A DNA stretch of 64,000 nt. Origin: Cyprinodon diabolis. Lineage: Eukaryota > Chordata > Actinopteri > Cyprinodontiformes > Cyprinodontidae. The stretch lies in contig CM060068.1 in NCBI GenBank assembly GCA_030533445.1, positions 33,304,010 through 33,368,009 of the forward strand, read 5' to 3'. Shown here piece after piece: positions 44,112 through 55,570 of the stretch (position 1 is its first letter; each line of letters opens with the position of its first letter). The translations under genes were made by a program, and so were the position numbers. Below the pieces are notes generated by a model, which was not told the origin of the DNA, made no database searches, and saw nothing but the letters and a program-made list of their open reading frames with translations.

Positions 44112-44665
44112 TAGCCTGGGTGCCATTCCGAACTTAGTCCCGCCCACAACGTTTGAGGTCGGGAAGTTCGGTCTGGCATTGCTCAATATTAGCGCGAGTA
44201 TGTTGGCACAAAATCTGGCGGGCCAATCAAATTGTCAGGGCGGGCTTTATACGATGATGGATAGATGATCAACAGTAACGTAATCAACCACGTCACCAAA
44301 GCGCGCATGGGTGACAACAACAATGGCTGCCGCTGGAGAGTTGAGGTGTGTAGATTCTGCTATTAGGTCTGTTCTAGAAGATATCTACAGCAAATTAATT
44401 TTAAAAGAGGAACAGAGAAACGCGATCAAGGCTCATCTTCTTATTCTAGGCGTGCAACTGCACGCTTTGATTTTTGTTGACAACAACTATGCGTCGCTTA
44501 ACATACGTCACGCACTCCGTTGCTCTTATTGGTTGTAGGTCTATCCAATTGAGTGCAGAGGCATTTTTTTCCTGGTTCGTTCGAAACACGCCCCATAATC
44601 ACAGCTCTATGGAGCAGTATCAGACTCATATTCTGACTAGAATTGAGTAGGACTACGTCAGGCTA
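44112..44665 (+). mobile_element. TAGCCTG-ended element with helicase-like ORF start, copy 1
   Basis: Begins TAGCCTGGGTG and ends GTCAGGCTA, flanked by an exact 9-bp duplication CTAAATCTG (44103-44111 and 44666-44674). Length 554 bp. Contains GGCGGGCCAATCA, a CTTTATAC TATA-like motif, an ATG at 44323 and an ATTGG box, so it looks like a promoter plus the first codons of a gene. Superfamily uncertain; a 9-bp duplication is usual for Mutator-like elements. Confidence 0.75.
44323..44538 (+). pseudogene. Truncated ORF resembling the start of a RecQ-like helicase
   Basis: From the ATG it reads MAAAGELRCVDSAIRSVLED then IYSKLILKEEQRNAIKAHL before diverging to an unrelated tail. The pattern L(K/R)EEQ--A(I/L)KA is like the region just before the Walker A motif of SF2 helicases of the RecQ type (usually followed by GKDVFAVLPTG). 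The helicase core itself is missing. Inference from recalled family patterns. Confidence 0.4.
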
Positions 44666-44847
44666 CTAAATCTGAAGGATTTCAATACAAATTTTGAATT
44701 TCAATTTTTTTTTTAAATTAAGATAATGTTGTCCATTGTCTCTCATACTTAAAAACCCTTTAAAATTCCATCTACCTCTACTTATTTTTTTAAAATAACA
44801 AATGCACGTTTGGCCAAACAAACCCAGAGGGTACCAATGCACGCATA

Positions 44848-44946
44848 GGTAGAACATGCACACTACATAAAGAAAAACCCCAGAGTGGGAATCAAACCCA
44901 GAACCTTCTTGCTGCAAGGCAACAGTGCTACAAGCTGTGCAGCCTT
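44848..44946 (-). mobile_element. tRNA-like SINE fragment
   Basis: Antisense of a common fish repeat: AGAACATGCACACTAC, then GTGGGAATCAAACCCAGAACC (B-box-like, antisense), then CTTCTTGCTGCAAGGCAACAGTGCTA and CTGTGCAGCC. No intact A box. Confidence 0.6.
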
Positions 44947-45379
44947 CTAGACACAAAGTCAATATTCCTAATAGATCTAAACAAAGAAAAGAGAGTAGAT
45001 TTACATATGCCCACATTTTAAAATGACCAAGACATAAATGTGATGAAGAAACCCTGTTACACATGCATGGAAAGACAGAGAGTTTACCCTGAACATTTCA
45101 ACAGTCACTTACAAGGCATGAGGCATATATTTTTATTTGAGAAAATATTAAAAAGTTATCTGATTGACTATTTCTATGGGCAAAAACTCCTCACAAACTC
45201 ATTTTTAAATCTACAAAATTTAATTTACACACAGGCATTCATATCATATTATAACATGTCTAATTGAAGTTTATGATGCAGTGCAGAGCATATGCTCATT
45301 GAGCCAATTGAATCATTAGAAAAGCCCACAGTAAGCTGAAGACCTGCCAGAACTGCAGCAGAGAAAAATATGTGAGGTC

Positions 45380-45950
45380 CCTCATTTCCTGTCCAACAAC
45401 GTCTCTCCGGGACACATGGAAGCGTGCTGACACAGACACCGAAACACGCATTTCCAATGCAGTGTGACATTTTTGCAATATTCAAATCCAACTTGTGTGA
45501 TTGCGGCCAGCTCCAAGCCTTGATATCTTCCCCCTTTCCCATATTTCCTTACGCCGTGAGCTCTGACATCCACACACGTCCACACGTTCTGTCTGACATT
45601 GGGCCCTGTGGTGAGATGCTCCTTGACCAGCCTTGATCCACAAAAGAGCGAGTAAGTGGAGTGGAAGGAAGACAGACAGGAGCAGAGACAGCCTGTCAGA
45701 GGAAAAGGCAAACAGACGCAAGGCTTTCCAGAGCTGCAGTTGCTCTCTCTGACTCTCCTCAGCCGCACTCTTTATAAAATTTACATGATGCATCAGAAAG
45801 GCCACAAGAGCCTCTTTGATTGTGGAACTGAATCTGAAAAATACATCAGTCGCCATCTTTTCTGGCGGATAGGCGACGAGACAGAATAAAAATGTACTTG
45901 CCAAGTTCACACACCCCTTAACATTCAAATTCGCAAACAGTATGGCTCAG
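45380..45950. promoter_or_regulatory. Candidate conserved non-coding element(s)
   Basis: Unique sequence; the segment 45760-45940 is the most enhancer-like (TTTATAAAATTTACATGATGC, GCCACAAGAGCCTCTTTGATTG, CAGTCGCCATCTTTTCTGGCG). Overlapping short ORFs on both strands lack recognisable domains. Confidence 0.35.
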
Positions 45951-46039
45951 AAAAAGAAAAGAAAAAAAAAAGGCAGAGAGTTATATATTTGCTTGAGTGC
46001 ATCTGTGAAACAGTGGGATGCGGCTCCTCAGTGTCATCT

Positions 46040-46280
46040 CTAATTTCTGTGATCTAAACCTATAAGAATTGATGGTGCCTTCCACCAAATGCTGTTACGG
46101 GGGACCCACTTGGTTTATTTAATGAAACCAGTGTCACAGCAGATATGTGTCCTTGCCTTTTGATACGATGACAGGTGTTGGTGGCAGATTTCCCTTAAAC
46201 AGGGCCACCGAATTAACAAATCACATTACCATAACATTGGCGTCAGATCTGGGGGCCTGCTTCTCTGGCACTGTGGTCCC
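46040..46280. promoter_or_regulatory. Candidate conserved non-coding element
   Basis: Balanced unique sequence with TTTATTTAATGAAACC, GATGACAGGTGTTGG and GAATTAACAAATCACATTACC. Texture-based. Confidence 0.3.
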
Positions 46281-46948
46281 TGTAGTTTGCCTATGTGGAT
46301 GCTCCCCACTTGTGTCCAGATGTCCCAACAGTGCCAGCTTCCTCTGCCCAGAAATCTTAGAGCTCAGGACAGGCAGAGAAGAGAAAGACAGAAGAGTTAG
46401 AGGTGCTGCTTATGAAGCAAAACCTGTCTTGTCAAAATTTAGCCTATGTACTTCTAGTACTCAAACCAGGAGTCCTGGAAACTCCTCCTAATGCAATATC
46501 AAAACACAGTGACACTGCTTCAATAAAAAAAAAATTGGAAAAGCTGTATTTTTATTGAGAGGACATTTTTAATAGGGAGTGGTTGATATAAGATACAAAC
46601 TGCCAGAATTTGGTGTTTTTAACAGAACCAAAGTGCAGACTGGAACTGGGGAGCAGCATGGTGGATAGAAAGATTTGACAATAGAAAGAAGGCAAATGCG
46701 TCAAGCAAGGCATAAAGACAACAGGAAACAGAACAGAGAAATATGCAGTGCAATGGGGAAGTAGTAGGCAAGGTAATGAAGGAATCCAGCATTGAACAAT
46801 GAGACCTGGTGAACTTAAATACTTATGATAAAGAGACAGAATGTAAGAGTTTACTAGAGGAGGATTTGACTGCGCTTTGACCAAGGTATAGTCCAGATTT
46901 CGTGGGTCTGACAGGAAGGGAAATGCATTTAGGAAAAAAACAGTAGAT
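46281..46948. other. Intergenic DNA
   Basis: No supported feature. Confidence 0.35.
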
Positions 46949-46950
46949 TA

Positions 46951-47585
46951 GGGCCCCGTCCACACGAAGTCAAAACGAACACGAAACGCTAATATTTTCC
47001 AGAACGTTTGTCGTAAAGACGAAGACGTAAAATAAATGTGATCGTCCACACGAATGCATGAAAACGCTGCAAAATGTATGCAAGGCCTGTAAGTGGCGCT
47101 GTCGTGCCAAAGCAAAAATAGGCGACGAAATGTTGGGCATGCGCACTAATATTTATACATGGTTGCCCTGCGGGTCCATTTTCGTGGTTCAGTCAAATTC
47201 AGGTGCTGAACTATGTCGTCGATATTGCTCTGTTCTTCCTGGAGATATTCCAGAAGAAGAAGATTCTGTTGTAAGCCCGACAGCAGGGTGAGTAGCATGA
47301 GCAGCAACCATTCAACACAGTACGGCGCCATTGTTGTTGTGATACTGTGTCGCGCATGCGTGTTTAGAGGCAACGCTATGACGCATGCGTGTAAAAAAAA
47401 AAATGCGGTTAGAGCTTAAAGATGGAAACGCGAAAACGGCGTTTCAAAATCTTCCCACTCTGAAGGCTGAATAAAAAAAAGATCGTTTACAGACCGCCGA
47501 AACGCCGGCTTCGTATGGATGAGAGGCTGGTTTGGTGAAAAATTTGTGCGTTTAGGCCAGGGTTCGGCTTCGTGTGGACAGGGCC
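46951..47585. mobile_element. DNA transposon, non-autonomous, GGGCCCCGTCCACACG termini
   Basis: Ends GGGCCCCGTCCACACGAAG and CTTCGTGTGGACAGGGCC are inverse complements with one mismatch, flanked by TA on both sides (46949-46950, 47586-47587). 635 bp. CpG-rich interior with ACGAAAACG-type subterminal repeats and possible exon remnants. TA duplications suggest an ISL2EU/Harbinger- or Tc1-type relative, not proved. Confidence 0.8.
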
Positions 47586-48109
47586 TAGGTTTGGAGATGC
47601 ACGGCACCTATATAACAAACGGGGCAGATCTGGACATAGAAGTCAACAAAGAAATTAATTAATAAGGCTAAACTTCATAAAACAGAAAAATATGGAAAAC
47701 GAAAAAAGAGATGCCCTAAAGAATCTTAATACAGGTATGAAAATTACACATTTTTTTATCCAAGTTCACTCAAATCTACAATATTTTCTGGTCAAAAACC
47801 ATTTAAAAACATTTATAATTTTGGAAATTCGACCAAATTAGCGACTAGAAACAGGACAAGTAAAAAGACCCAAGACTTTCTTATGACTTTAAAAAACAGT
47901 AAGTCTAGGCAACACCCAATCAATCCCCACATCTAACTTCTAGTTCCATTTGTCTTACATACGTATTTACTTATCTAAAGAAACCCTTGCACCTTTGAAA
48001 AAGTCATTATCAAAACAGAGCCAAAGCCTTCAGTAGGAGTTAAGTGTTTGGAGGACAAAATAAGCAAAACAGAATTCATCTTAAATTAAATGCATCCTTG
48101 TAGCATTAA

Positions 48110-48235
48110 GATGGCTGTAGCGCTAGCATCTTTCCTGGTTATGGTTAAATGCTGGTGCAGGTTATGGCCCTGCTGTCTGCAGCAAGGAGATCATATGTTT
48201 AAAACCGGCCTTGAGTTTGCAGGTTCACCCTTGGT
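48110..48235 (+). mobile_element. Decayed tRNA-like SINE
   Basis: GCCCTGCTGTCTGCAGCAAGG, then ATATGTTTAAAACCGGCCTTGAG and TTTGCAGGTTCACCC follow the layout of the repeat at 44848-44946 in the opposite orientation, with many substitutions. Confidence 0.4.
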
Positions 48236-50095
48236 ATTAATTTCCTAATTTTATTCGGTCAGACTGATTTAGTTTTCTGCTTTGCAATTCCGTGGAAATT
48301 TTACCAACTCTTCCACCTGAATGTTATTTTTTTCATCATATTTTACATAAAATCGTTATGCTTTGCCTGCTTTCTGTAGACTTATTATATATGAACCAGC
48401 TTTCATAGACTAGGCTAAACATAATATTACAAGATAATTTTTCAAGCATCGGAAGAGGATTTGAAAGCATAACCAAGGATTTCCTGCATTTTCATGTTTT
48501 GGAGATCCAAATAAATACTTATTAATTTGATTTCTGAAGATTTTAAAATTAAAGTGTACTGTATACACACTTGGAGCAAAAAAAATTAAACCTAAATGAC
48601 ATACTCAGGTTTTATTATTGTCATAAAGTGATATTTGACCAGATTTTACCTTAGACAGAAACATTGTACTCAAGATAAGTCAGAAAACAGTGTTTCAGTT
48701 TCAGTTCACAGAACGTGTGATCGCCAGTTTGTTTTAACACAGTACAAAACTTCTGCAGGGAGATTGTGATACATTCTGCTTTCATTGTGGAAGAAAATAT
48801 TTGTGTTTGTTTAAGCAAGCCGGTTGCAGTAGGGCTGGATTATTTATTTTGATTGTCATTTCACATCATAGTACATGGCATGGTTAAGTAGCTGTGGGTC
48901 CTCATGCTAGGTCACTACAATCTACTACAAACTCTTTAGGCTCTGCTCAAAATCATAATTTCTTATAGTTTTTGTCACCATATAATTGACTTCCTATAAT
49001 GCAACAAAAATAAGCTAGCAGTCTTGTGAGGGGCTTTAAACAATTTTGATTCACAAAACAATATTAAAATGATCTGAAATCCATTAGCTGCTCCAAATAG
49101 ACCCAATAAATATGTACAACCGTCCTATTAGTTGCAGTTTATTTATCTTATAAAGAACTTTTTTTTTCAACCATACCTTTTGCTGAGCTGTTTTTATTGT
49201 GTTTTTGTACATAAACTTATTAATCTGCACAGATTTTTCTGATGATTTGCATTTTTTATGAGATTGTTTTTCTTTAACATTTCTTATCTTTATCTAAGTG
49301 TGTTGTTTTAAAAACCCCACCATATTACTTTTTTTTTTTGGTCCTTTTTGGTGTTTTTTTTTTTTTTTTTTTTCTCTTCAGTTGTACAGTTAAATAAAAC
49401 AAATATTTTACTTTTTGTTTTACATATATTTAAGCCTTGGGTGATTGTTTTTGTTGTATTTTATGCTACTCTATTGATTTCAGTAAATCCTTAATGCCAG
49501 TTTTGATCTACCTTGCTCATTGGAAAAAAAAAACCTAAATGGCCTGAAGTCTATCGCTATAACAGTTAATCAACAACTGTTTCACGAAACAAGTTATACA
49601 TTTTAACATCATAAAAATTTTTAACAGTCTAGCAACAGTAACAGGCTCAATTAAAAAAAGTGATACATAAAAAACTGTGTTTTTAAGAACCTATATCGTT
49701 CTAAATTCTTGGACTAGACTAAGCGGAGGGAAGCATTTATTTTTGGTCAATATATAAGTTGCTGCTTACAGGCATAATGTGAGGAAACAGACACATCCTA
49801 ACTGACTGTAAACTGCCTGTCACAGTCATTTACAGGCTCAACATCCTTTGATTTGATGTTGTGGATGTGCTGGCAGCACCGACACAAGCGGTTCAGAGAC
49901 TGTCTCCTAGTGTTAAAACCAGTTAGCCACATTTAACTGTATTAAACAGAATATTAATGGATTTGGAATGAGAGCACCGAGCGTCGTTTAAGCCTCAAAG
50001 TGTGATGATACCTACCTATATATTCCATTACCTCCATTTCCCACACCTTTTATTCACATGTTGACAGAAGTAAACATACAAAAAAAGCAGCCAAG
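48236..50095. other. AT-rich intergenic DNA
   Basis: Several T runs (49329-49340, 49356-49374). No gene or repeat family recognised. Confidence 0.45.
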
Positions 50096-50099
50096 CTTT

Positions 50100-50490
50100 C
50101 TTGAGCTGTGTTTTTGTATAGCCCAAAGTGTTTGAGAAGTTATGGTTTCTGATTACCTCATCTCAGCCCTTTAGAGATGCTAATTCTTCCAAAAAAGTCG
50201 GAGAAAAAATCAGAATAACTAAATGTTGCTGAAATGGAGCGGGACAGTGCAGTTGAAATCACCTATTATTTAAAAGGCAACATATCTAATAGACCACAGA
50301 ACAAGAGAAAGTTTTTTTTTTATATTAAATTCATAATTATTGGTTTCAGTCTATCACACAACATGCCTCCAGAGCATATGAATAAGCAGGGACAGCTTTG
50401 GGAGCTATGCTAATGGCTGTGTGGTGTGACAGCCAATGGCTCAGTCAATCATAACTGCCTCTCATCTCGCAAGCAGAAGGCAGAAGCAGA
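50100..50490. promoter_or_regulatory. Candidate conserved non-coding element(s)
   Basis: Two unique blocks: GGTTTCTGATTACCTCATCTC with GAGATGCTAATTC (50140-50190), and CATATGAATAAGCAGGG..GAGCTATGCTAATGGCTG..CAGTCAATCATAACTGCC (50370-50460). Octamer- and homeodomain-like cores. Texture-based. Confidence 0.35.
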
Positions 50491-51230
50491 CTAGGGATGC
50501 CTGGTGGATACAACAGAAGAAAAGCAAATATAATGATCCACAACCACCGAGCATCAGCAGCATACATGAGCTCATGTACGTGGGCTCTTATTCAAAGAGC
50601 AAAACAAAATGATTCAAACTCTGCAAAGAAAATAAAAATGAAGAGAAATTACAGCTTTAATGAAGAGAGGAATACTAATTGAGAGCTACGAGGAATTGCA
50701 AATCTGATTGCGTTCCTCCTGACTGGTCACTGTTGGGACTTTTAAAGGGGGGGGGCACAGCATCAGCCTTCTAAACCTCCCTGAGCTGTGTCCATTTCCA
50801 TAAGTGCTGCTGGCTGTCTCAGCCACACCAGAAACACTGGAAGACTAAATAGCCTGCTCCCCACTCCTCGCTCTCACGTATTCCAAACCAAAACTTCATT
50901 ACCATGCATTCTGCCTTAGAGAAAGAGAAGAAGAAAACAGGGAAGAGTACAGAGGTGCGATCATTGACAGCTTCATGTGACGAAGGTCAATTGAAATAAC
51001 AGGTCTGTATGTTTATATTCTAAATGGGACACTTGTCTTGGATTTTCTTTGCTTTCCTGCAAAAAGAGGAACTGGGGAGCTTGGTGGCTACATGGTCCAC
51101 ACACATACACACACACTTACTCAGTGTAATGAGCAGGTTATGCTGAGGCACAGACTGCTAAAATCTGTAATTATAATCAACCTCCTTCACTCATCTCATC
51201 TCCCTTCCTCTCTGATTCTCTTTCTCTGTG
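50491..51230. other. Intergenic DNA
   Basis: No supported feature; a short (CA)n run at about 51098-51115. Confidence 0.35.
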
Positions 51231-51235
51231 TATGT

Positions 51236-51545
51236 CAGTGAGCAGGCATTAGGGAATCCTTCACTAAGTACCGGAGGTAATGAGTTTATTGATTAACATG
51301 CAGAGATGAAGCAGCTCTCTCAAATTAGTGTTGTTTTACATTATTGGATGGATTCGGGGCACTTCAGAACGCTGCAAGACCATTACCTCATTGAAGTCCC
51401 AAAACTCACATATACGTTTACTCTATTACTCAACATTAAGTGGAGAAGCTCTCGGCAAACTGCAGACGAGGTGTTTACGCACTTGGATATCCCAGACTGC
51501 TTTGTTCACAGTCTAATAGTTTCAACTGAACTATAGATCAGAGGT
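51236..51545. promoter_or_regulatory. Strong candidate developmental enhancer
   Basis: Dense unique sequence: GGCATTAGGGAATCC, GGAGGTAATGAGTTTATTGATTAAC, AAATTAGTGTTGTTTTACATTATTGG, GACCATTACCTCATTGAAG, then AACTCACATATACG. Several TAAT/ATTA cores in both orientations and an inverted pair (GGTAATGAG / CTCATTGAAG area). The short ORF in this interval is probably a by-product of constraint-like texture. Confidence 0.45.
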
Positions 51546-52041
51546 GATTTTTCTGATAATTGCCATTGTTTTTTTGTATTTTGTTTAGTCATGATTTGTG
51601 CTCCATCAGACAGCTGACAGCTCTGTATCTGGAAGTCCATCTGGATGAGGAGCACAGCACACGACCCGCAGAAACACTTTTTGTGACTTTGCGTGTCGAC
51701 ATGCCTCAAAGTCAAACGACAAAGGAGGTGAAAGTTGGATAAATTTACAATTGTTTTTTTTTTAGCTTTGTGATGATAAGGGACTCACAATAGCTGCATT
51801 TATCGTCTACTATGCTGAGAGTGGCATGACCTTAGCACTGATTACTGGATTATTGGTTTGTTTCTTCCACCTGCTTAGCTTCGACCAGTTTTCATTTTAT
51901 CTCATCTGATCCACCTGTTCTAGTTCCTATTTAAGCTGCTTGTTTCCAGCATTTCCAGACTGAACTTAAGAACCAGGTTAGTGACTCACATGCTCGCTAT
52001 CATTCCCCGTCAGATTCGTGGTCACTGACCTGAGTGTCTAC
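51546..52041. other. Intergenic DNA
   Basis: Unique sequence without a supported gene; interrupted at 52042 by a hAT target site. Confidence 0.35.
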
Positions 52042-52049
52042 CTCCACAG

Positions 52050-52924
52050 TAGGGATGGGAAAACCAGTTCCTGTTCAGAACCGGTTCCGTGTGTTCCAAT
52101 TCCATTGCACCGTTTGGCAGCTCGCTTAACAATTCTCTTATCAGCACCAGTTTCTAGGGCTCTGGGCAGCACGACTTACGTCACGTTTTTTACGCAAGTT
52201 ATCCACACGGCATTCAGTAAGCAAGTATGACGTGACCAGGCGCAAGTCCAGAAAAGCAAAACAAAAAAAACGGCGTCCCATTGAGTAAAGCGATCGAACG
52301 TCTGGCTTAATTTTAAGGAAGAGAAAGGTGGCAACAAGGTGCTTTGGAATTATTGCAAAGTGGCAATTACATCTGCGGGAGGAAATACATCCAACATGCT
52401 GAAACACCTACGCAGACAACATGGCATACAGTTTAACAAATGCCGTGTTTTTGATGCCTTCCGGGCAGAAGCTAAACTCACAACCAGCATGGAAGGCAAC
52501 TGTGGTGGTAAGTAGCTAGTTTCATATCACTGACTGTGCATAATGTGGTTCCTAGTAAATCATATGCCATTTCTGGAAATAACCAATTTCGTACCTCTCT
52601 TTGGAGTTATTAAGGGAGTGTGCCTTTCTCGTTAATCTAGCCCTTCATTTCTAGCATGTTTAATTAGAACTACTGGTAGCTGGAATTCTTACATGATTCT
52701 AGCTATTGAAATGGATGTAATGAAACATGCTAAGAAGTTGCTCTGCAGTTCAGGGAGCGAGAGAAATGTGACGCTCGTTTATTTAAATCAGGGGGAAATT
52801 AGTTTATTTCCTGAAATTGTACAGTAATGCTTTTTCCTTAAATTGAATCGATAAGGAATCAAATCATTTCACATAATCGATAAGGGAATCGGAATCGTGA
52901 AAATCTTATCAATTCCCAACCCTA
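52050..52924 (+). mobile_element. hAT element with TAGGGATGGGAA termini, non-autonomous
   Basis: Ends TAGGGATGGGAA and TTCCCAACCCTA, flanked by an exact 8-bp duplication CTCCACAG (52042-52049 and 52925-52932). 875 bp. Retains a BED-finger exon and splice donor, then AT-rich sequence; the catalytic dimerisation domain is deleted. Subterminal GAATCGATAAGGAATC repeats near the right end. Confidence 0.92.
52300..52507 (+). pseudogene. BED zinc finger exon of a hAT transposase (remnant)
   Basis: Frame reads VWLNFKEEKGGNKVLWNYCK then AITSAGGNTSNMLKHLRRQHG, the BED finger order W-x2-F, C-x2-C, then H-x4-H. The first zinc Cys is replaced by Trp (LWNYC). The exon ends at a strong GTAAGT donor. A stop lies just upstream in frame, so no start codon remains. 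Confidence 0.75.
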
Positions 52925-52932
52925 CTCCACAG

Positions 52933-53855
52933 AGATTCCAGTGCCACAGATTAGAAACAAATCAATAAAACATTTTGTTTTAAATCACTTTTGTTCTGTC
53001 TGCCTTAATACTAGGTCCTACATTCTGAATTCTGACAGAGACCAAATTAACTAAGATCTGACCAGAAAATGGGCTATATATTACAAAACATTGAAACTTT
53101 TGAATGTTGAGAATGACAGCTTGGATAATATTGCTGTACATTCGGTTTTTACCCCAGCAGTCTCATCATTGTTTAGGGATAGTGATGCAACACTTACTGC
53201 TGCAAGCCAAAAGTTGCCACCGGGCAAAGACCCTGACCTTGAACCCTCCACTGGTAACTATTTTTGAACATGCAAATGCAAAAACTTTCCAACAATATAG
53301 AACCCTAGTTACAGATAAGCTATTCTGAGAGAAGATGTAAATTAATAAATTAAAATCATCTTATAGTTATAGTTATTGTGGGGGGTTTTGGTGTGTAATA
53401 GGAACAGTGATTTATCATGACAACAATAAAATGTATTTGATGAAGCTTAGAAAACGTAACAGTACTGTTGGAATTAGTTTGCATTTTTTGGGATTTTTAT
53501 TAATCATAACATTTATAAATATCAGTATGTCTTGTTATTATCACTGATAACAACTTTGGAAGCAGAAAAATGAATTACAATTCTGCCATTATGTACTGGA
53601 TAAGATTTTTAAATCCTCAACAATAATAACCAATAAAACTGATTTTTCCGCTAACCTGATATGAGACTCAGTGTCAGACACACACAGAGGAAAGTAGTTT
53701 TGGAATTTTGACCCTTTACTCCCTTCAACAGCACAAGCACAAAAGCACAAATCCCTCTAAACAGTCTGTCATGTACTCTTGATGTATCACACAGTCATCC
53801 TTCAAGAAGGTTACCAGTCAAAGGGGAGTCCCTTAACTCCTGTTTCCCCCCTCTT
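52933..53855. other. Intergenic DNA
   Basis: AT-rich, no supported feature. Confidence 0.4.
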
Positions 53856-54130
53856 TTCCTCCAGAACACTCCCTGTGAAGGTTCCTGGTGTGCAGCATGT
53901 CAGAGGCTCTATAGAGATACCAATGAAAACGGCAGAGCAAAGAAGTGGCGTCAATCGCTCACCGCCAGCGCCTCGCTCCCGCCACTTTGAAGTGATCGCT
54001 CTGTGATGTGGAGGAGCTGTCAGATTAGTGGGCCTGTCACGGCTCTGTCTGCTCATCTGTTGGGCCTGACAGGGCTTGTGATGGAGCTCAGACTAAACAA
54101 AAGGGTGATCACCTTCCAAGCACTCGACCA
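53856..54130. promoter_or_regulatory. Candidate conserved non-coding element
   Basis: GC-balanced island in AT-rich desert: AGTGGCGTCAATCGCTCACC, CGCCACTTTGAAGTGATCGC, GAGCTGTCAGATTAGTGGGCC, CTGACAGGGCTTGTGATGG. The TGACAG/CTGTCA motifs resemble Meis/TGIF sites next to an ATTA core. Texture-based. Confidence 0.4.
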
Positions 54131-54189
54131 AGCTTTTCTTTTCATAGACCGGGAGAGGGAGGGAGGAGAGTGCATCCGTCCTGTGAGCA

Positions 54190-55395
54190 GAGCGGCGAAC
54201 AGCGTGACCTCCATGAACAACCAGCAAAAAAAGAGACATTTTGAGTTTATGGAAATAATCCAGCTGTTTTTATCCCAATACATATTCATAAAGTTATTGG
54301 CAAAATTATTTATAATTGTTAAACTTTATTAAATTTTCTCAACATTTGCTATGAGGTTTTTTTTGTTACCATATATGGTTTATAAACGGCATGTCCAGGG
54401 CCTAACATACTAGGATTCCTTGTGTGAACACTTGTGGGAACAGGCATAATTTATTGAGGATATTTGCTTGTGTTTGTGCATGAACATCATTTGATAAATC
54501 TGAAATACGTTTTGCATACACCATTTTCTGTTTTCTCAGTTTACATATACTCTTTGTTTAGATGTCACACATTCTTTGATAAATAAAATCCCATATTTTT
54601 CAGACTAGACAACAAACAGTTTCTTCTACCCAAGTTTGGATCTCTGCAGATCATCCAGACTTACACATTCCTCTTAAATACTTTACTGATTGTTTCTTTT
54701 TCCCAACCTGTCCATCAAATTTGCAGAATTGTGTCTTGGTTGGCTTATTGCAAGTTTTGCTATTTTCTTTGCTTTTCCCCCACTGGATTAAACTAGTGGT
54801 ATCCATTTTATTTATTTTTTTGCCATGTAGTGCAAAAATGGTAATAGTTATATTTAACTAGCCCAAAAATGTGCCATATTATTATTCCTTTTCAAAAATT
54901 AAACATATTTTTTTCTTTTTAGATATTTTATCTTATTGCTGATAAACAGCCCAATAATGTGAAATATTTTTTTAAAACTAGAATAAATTTAATTTATTTC
55001 TAGAAAATATTATCCCTACTTCATCTGCCACATTTTTCCACTAATGTTATAATGTTGTATCTGCACTTCACCTGAGTATTGATTTGTCTTAACGTAAAAA
55101 TGCAGGTTTGTCATTGGATCATGTCAATCTGTGGAATTGCTAAAGAAACATTCTACGGCTGCAAGGTTCTATACAGGTAGGTAAGATAAAAGACATACTG
55201 TATATGAATTTGTACAAAACCCAATATGTACTTCCTATCCAAGGGTCCATGGACTTCCTCTTAAGCAGTGCCTTTACTTGAAATAGAGCATGAAGAAATC
55301 CATCCATTCTCCAGACACCTGGCTCCCTCTGCACACAGGTGCAGCGAGTGTGTGAACATTTCAACAAGTGAAATAACACACTAATGAAGAGAGAG
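54190..55395. other. AT-rich intergenic DNA
   Basis: No supported feature. Confidence 0.45.
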
Positions 55396-55399
55396 TGAT

Positions 55400-55570
55400 C
55401 ACTGCTGACAAAGCCAGGCTCACAGAGTAATATGAACTTCCTGTCCTATTTCCTTTTTCACTCACACTGTAATTAGGAGGCCAGGGCATTGGCTATAGTT
55501 ACCGCAGCCCCCTAAAGTGTGGGCCTCGGCGGACTAGCCTAGAAAAATGCACTATCCAGACTTTACATTT
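55400..55570. promoter_or_regulatory. Candidate conserved non-coding element
   Basis: CACTGTAATTAGGAGGCCAG, GGCATTGGCTATAGTTACCGC and GTGTGGGCCTCGGCGGAC form a compact unique block. Texture-based. Confidence 0.35.

Noticed and set aside
45382..45928. Overlapping ORFs of 128 and 148 codons on the minus strand and one on the plus strand
   Set aside because: Mutually overlapping, no domain, low-complexity Leu/Ser content; more likely a stop-poor non-coding block.
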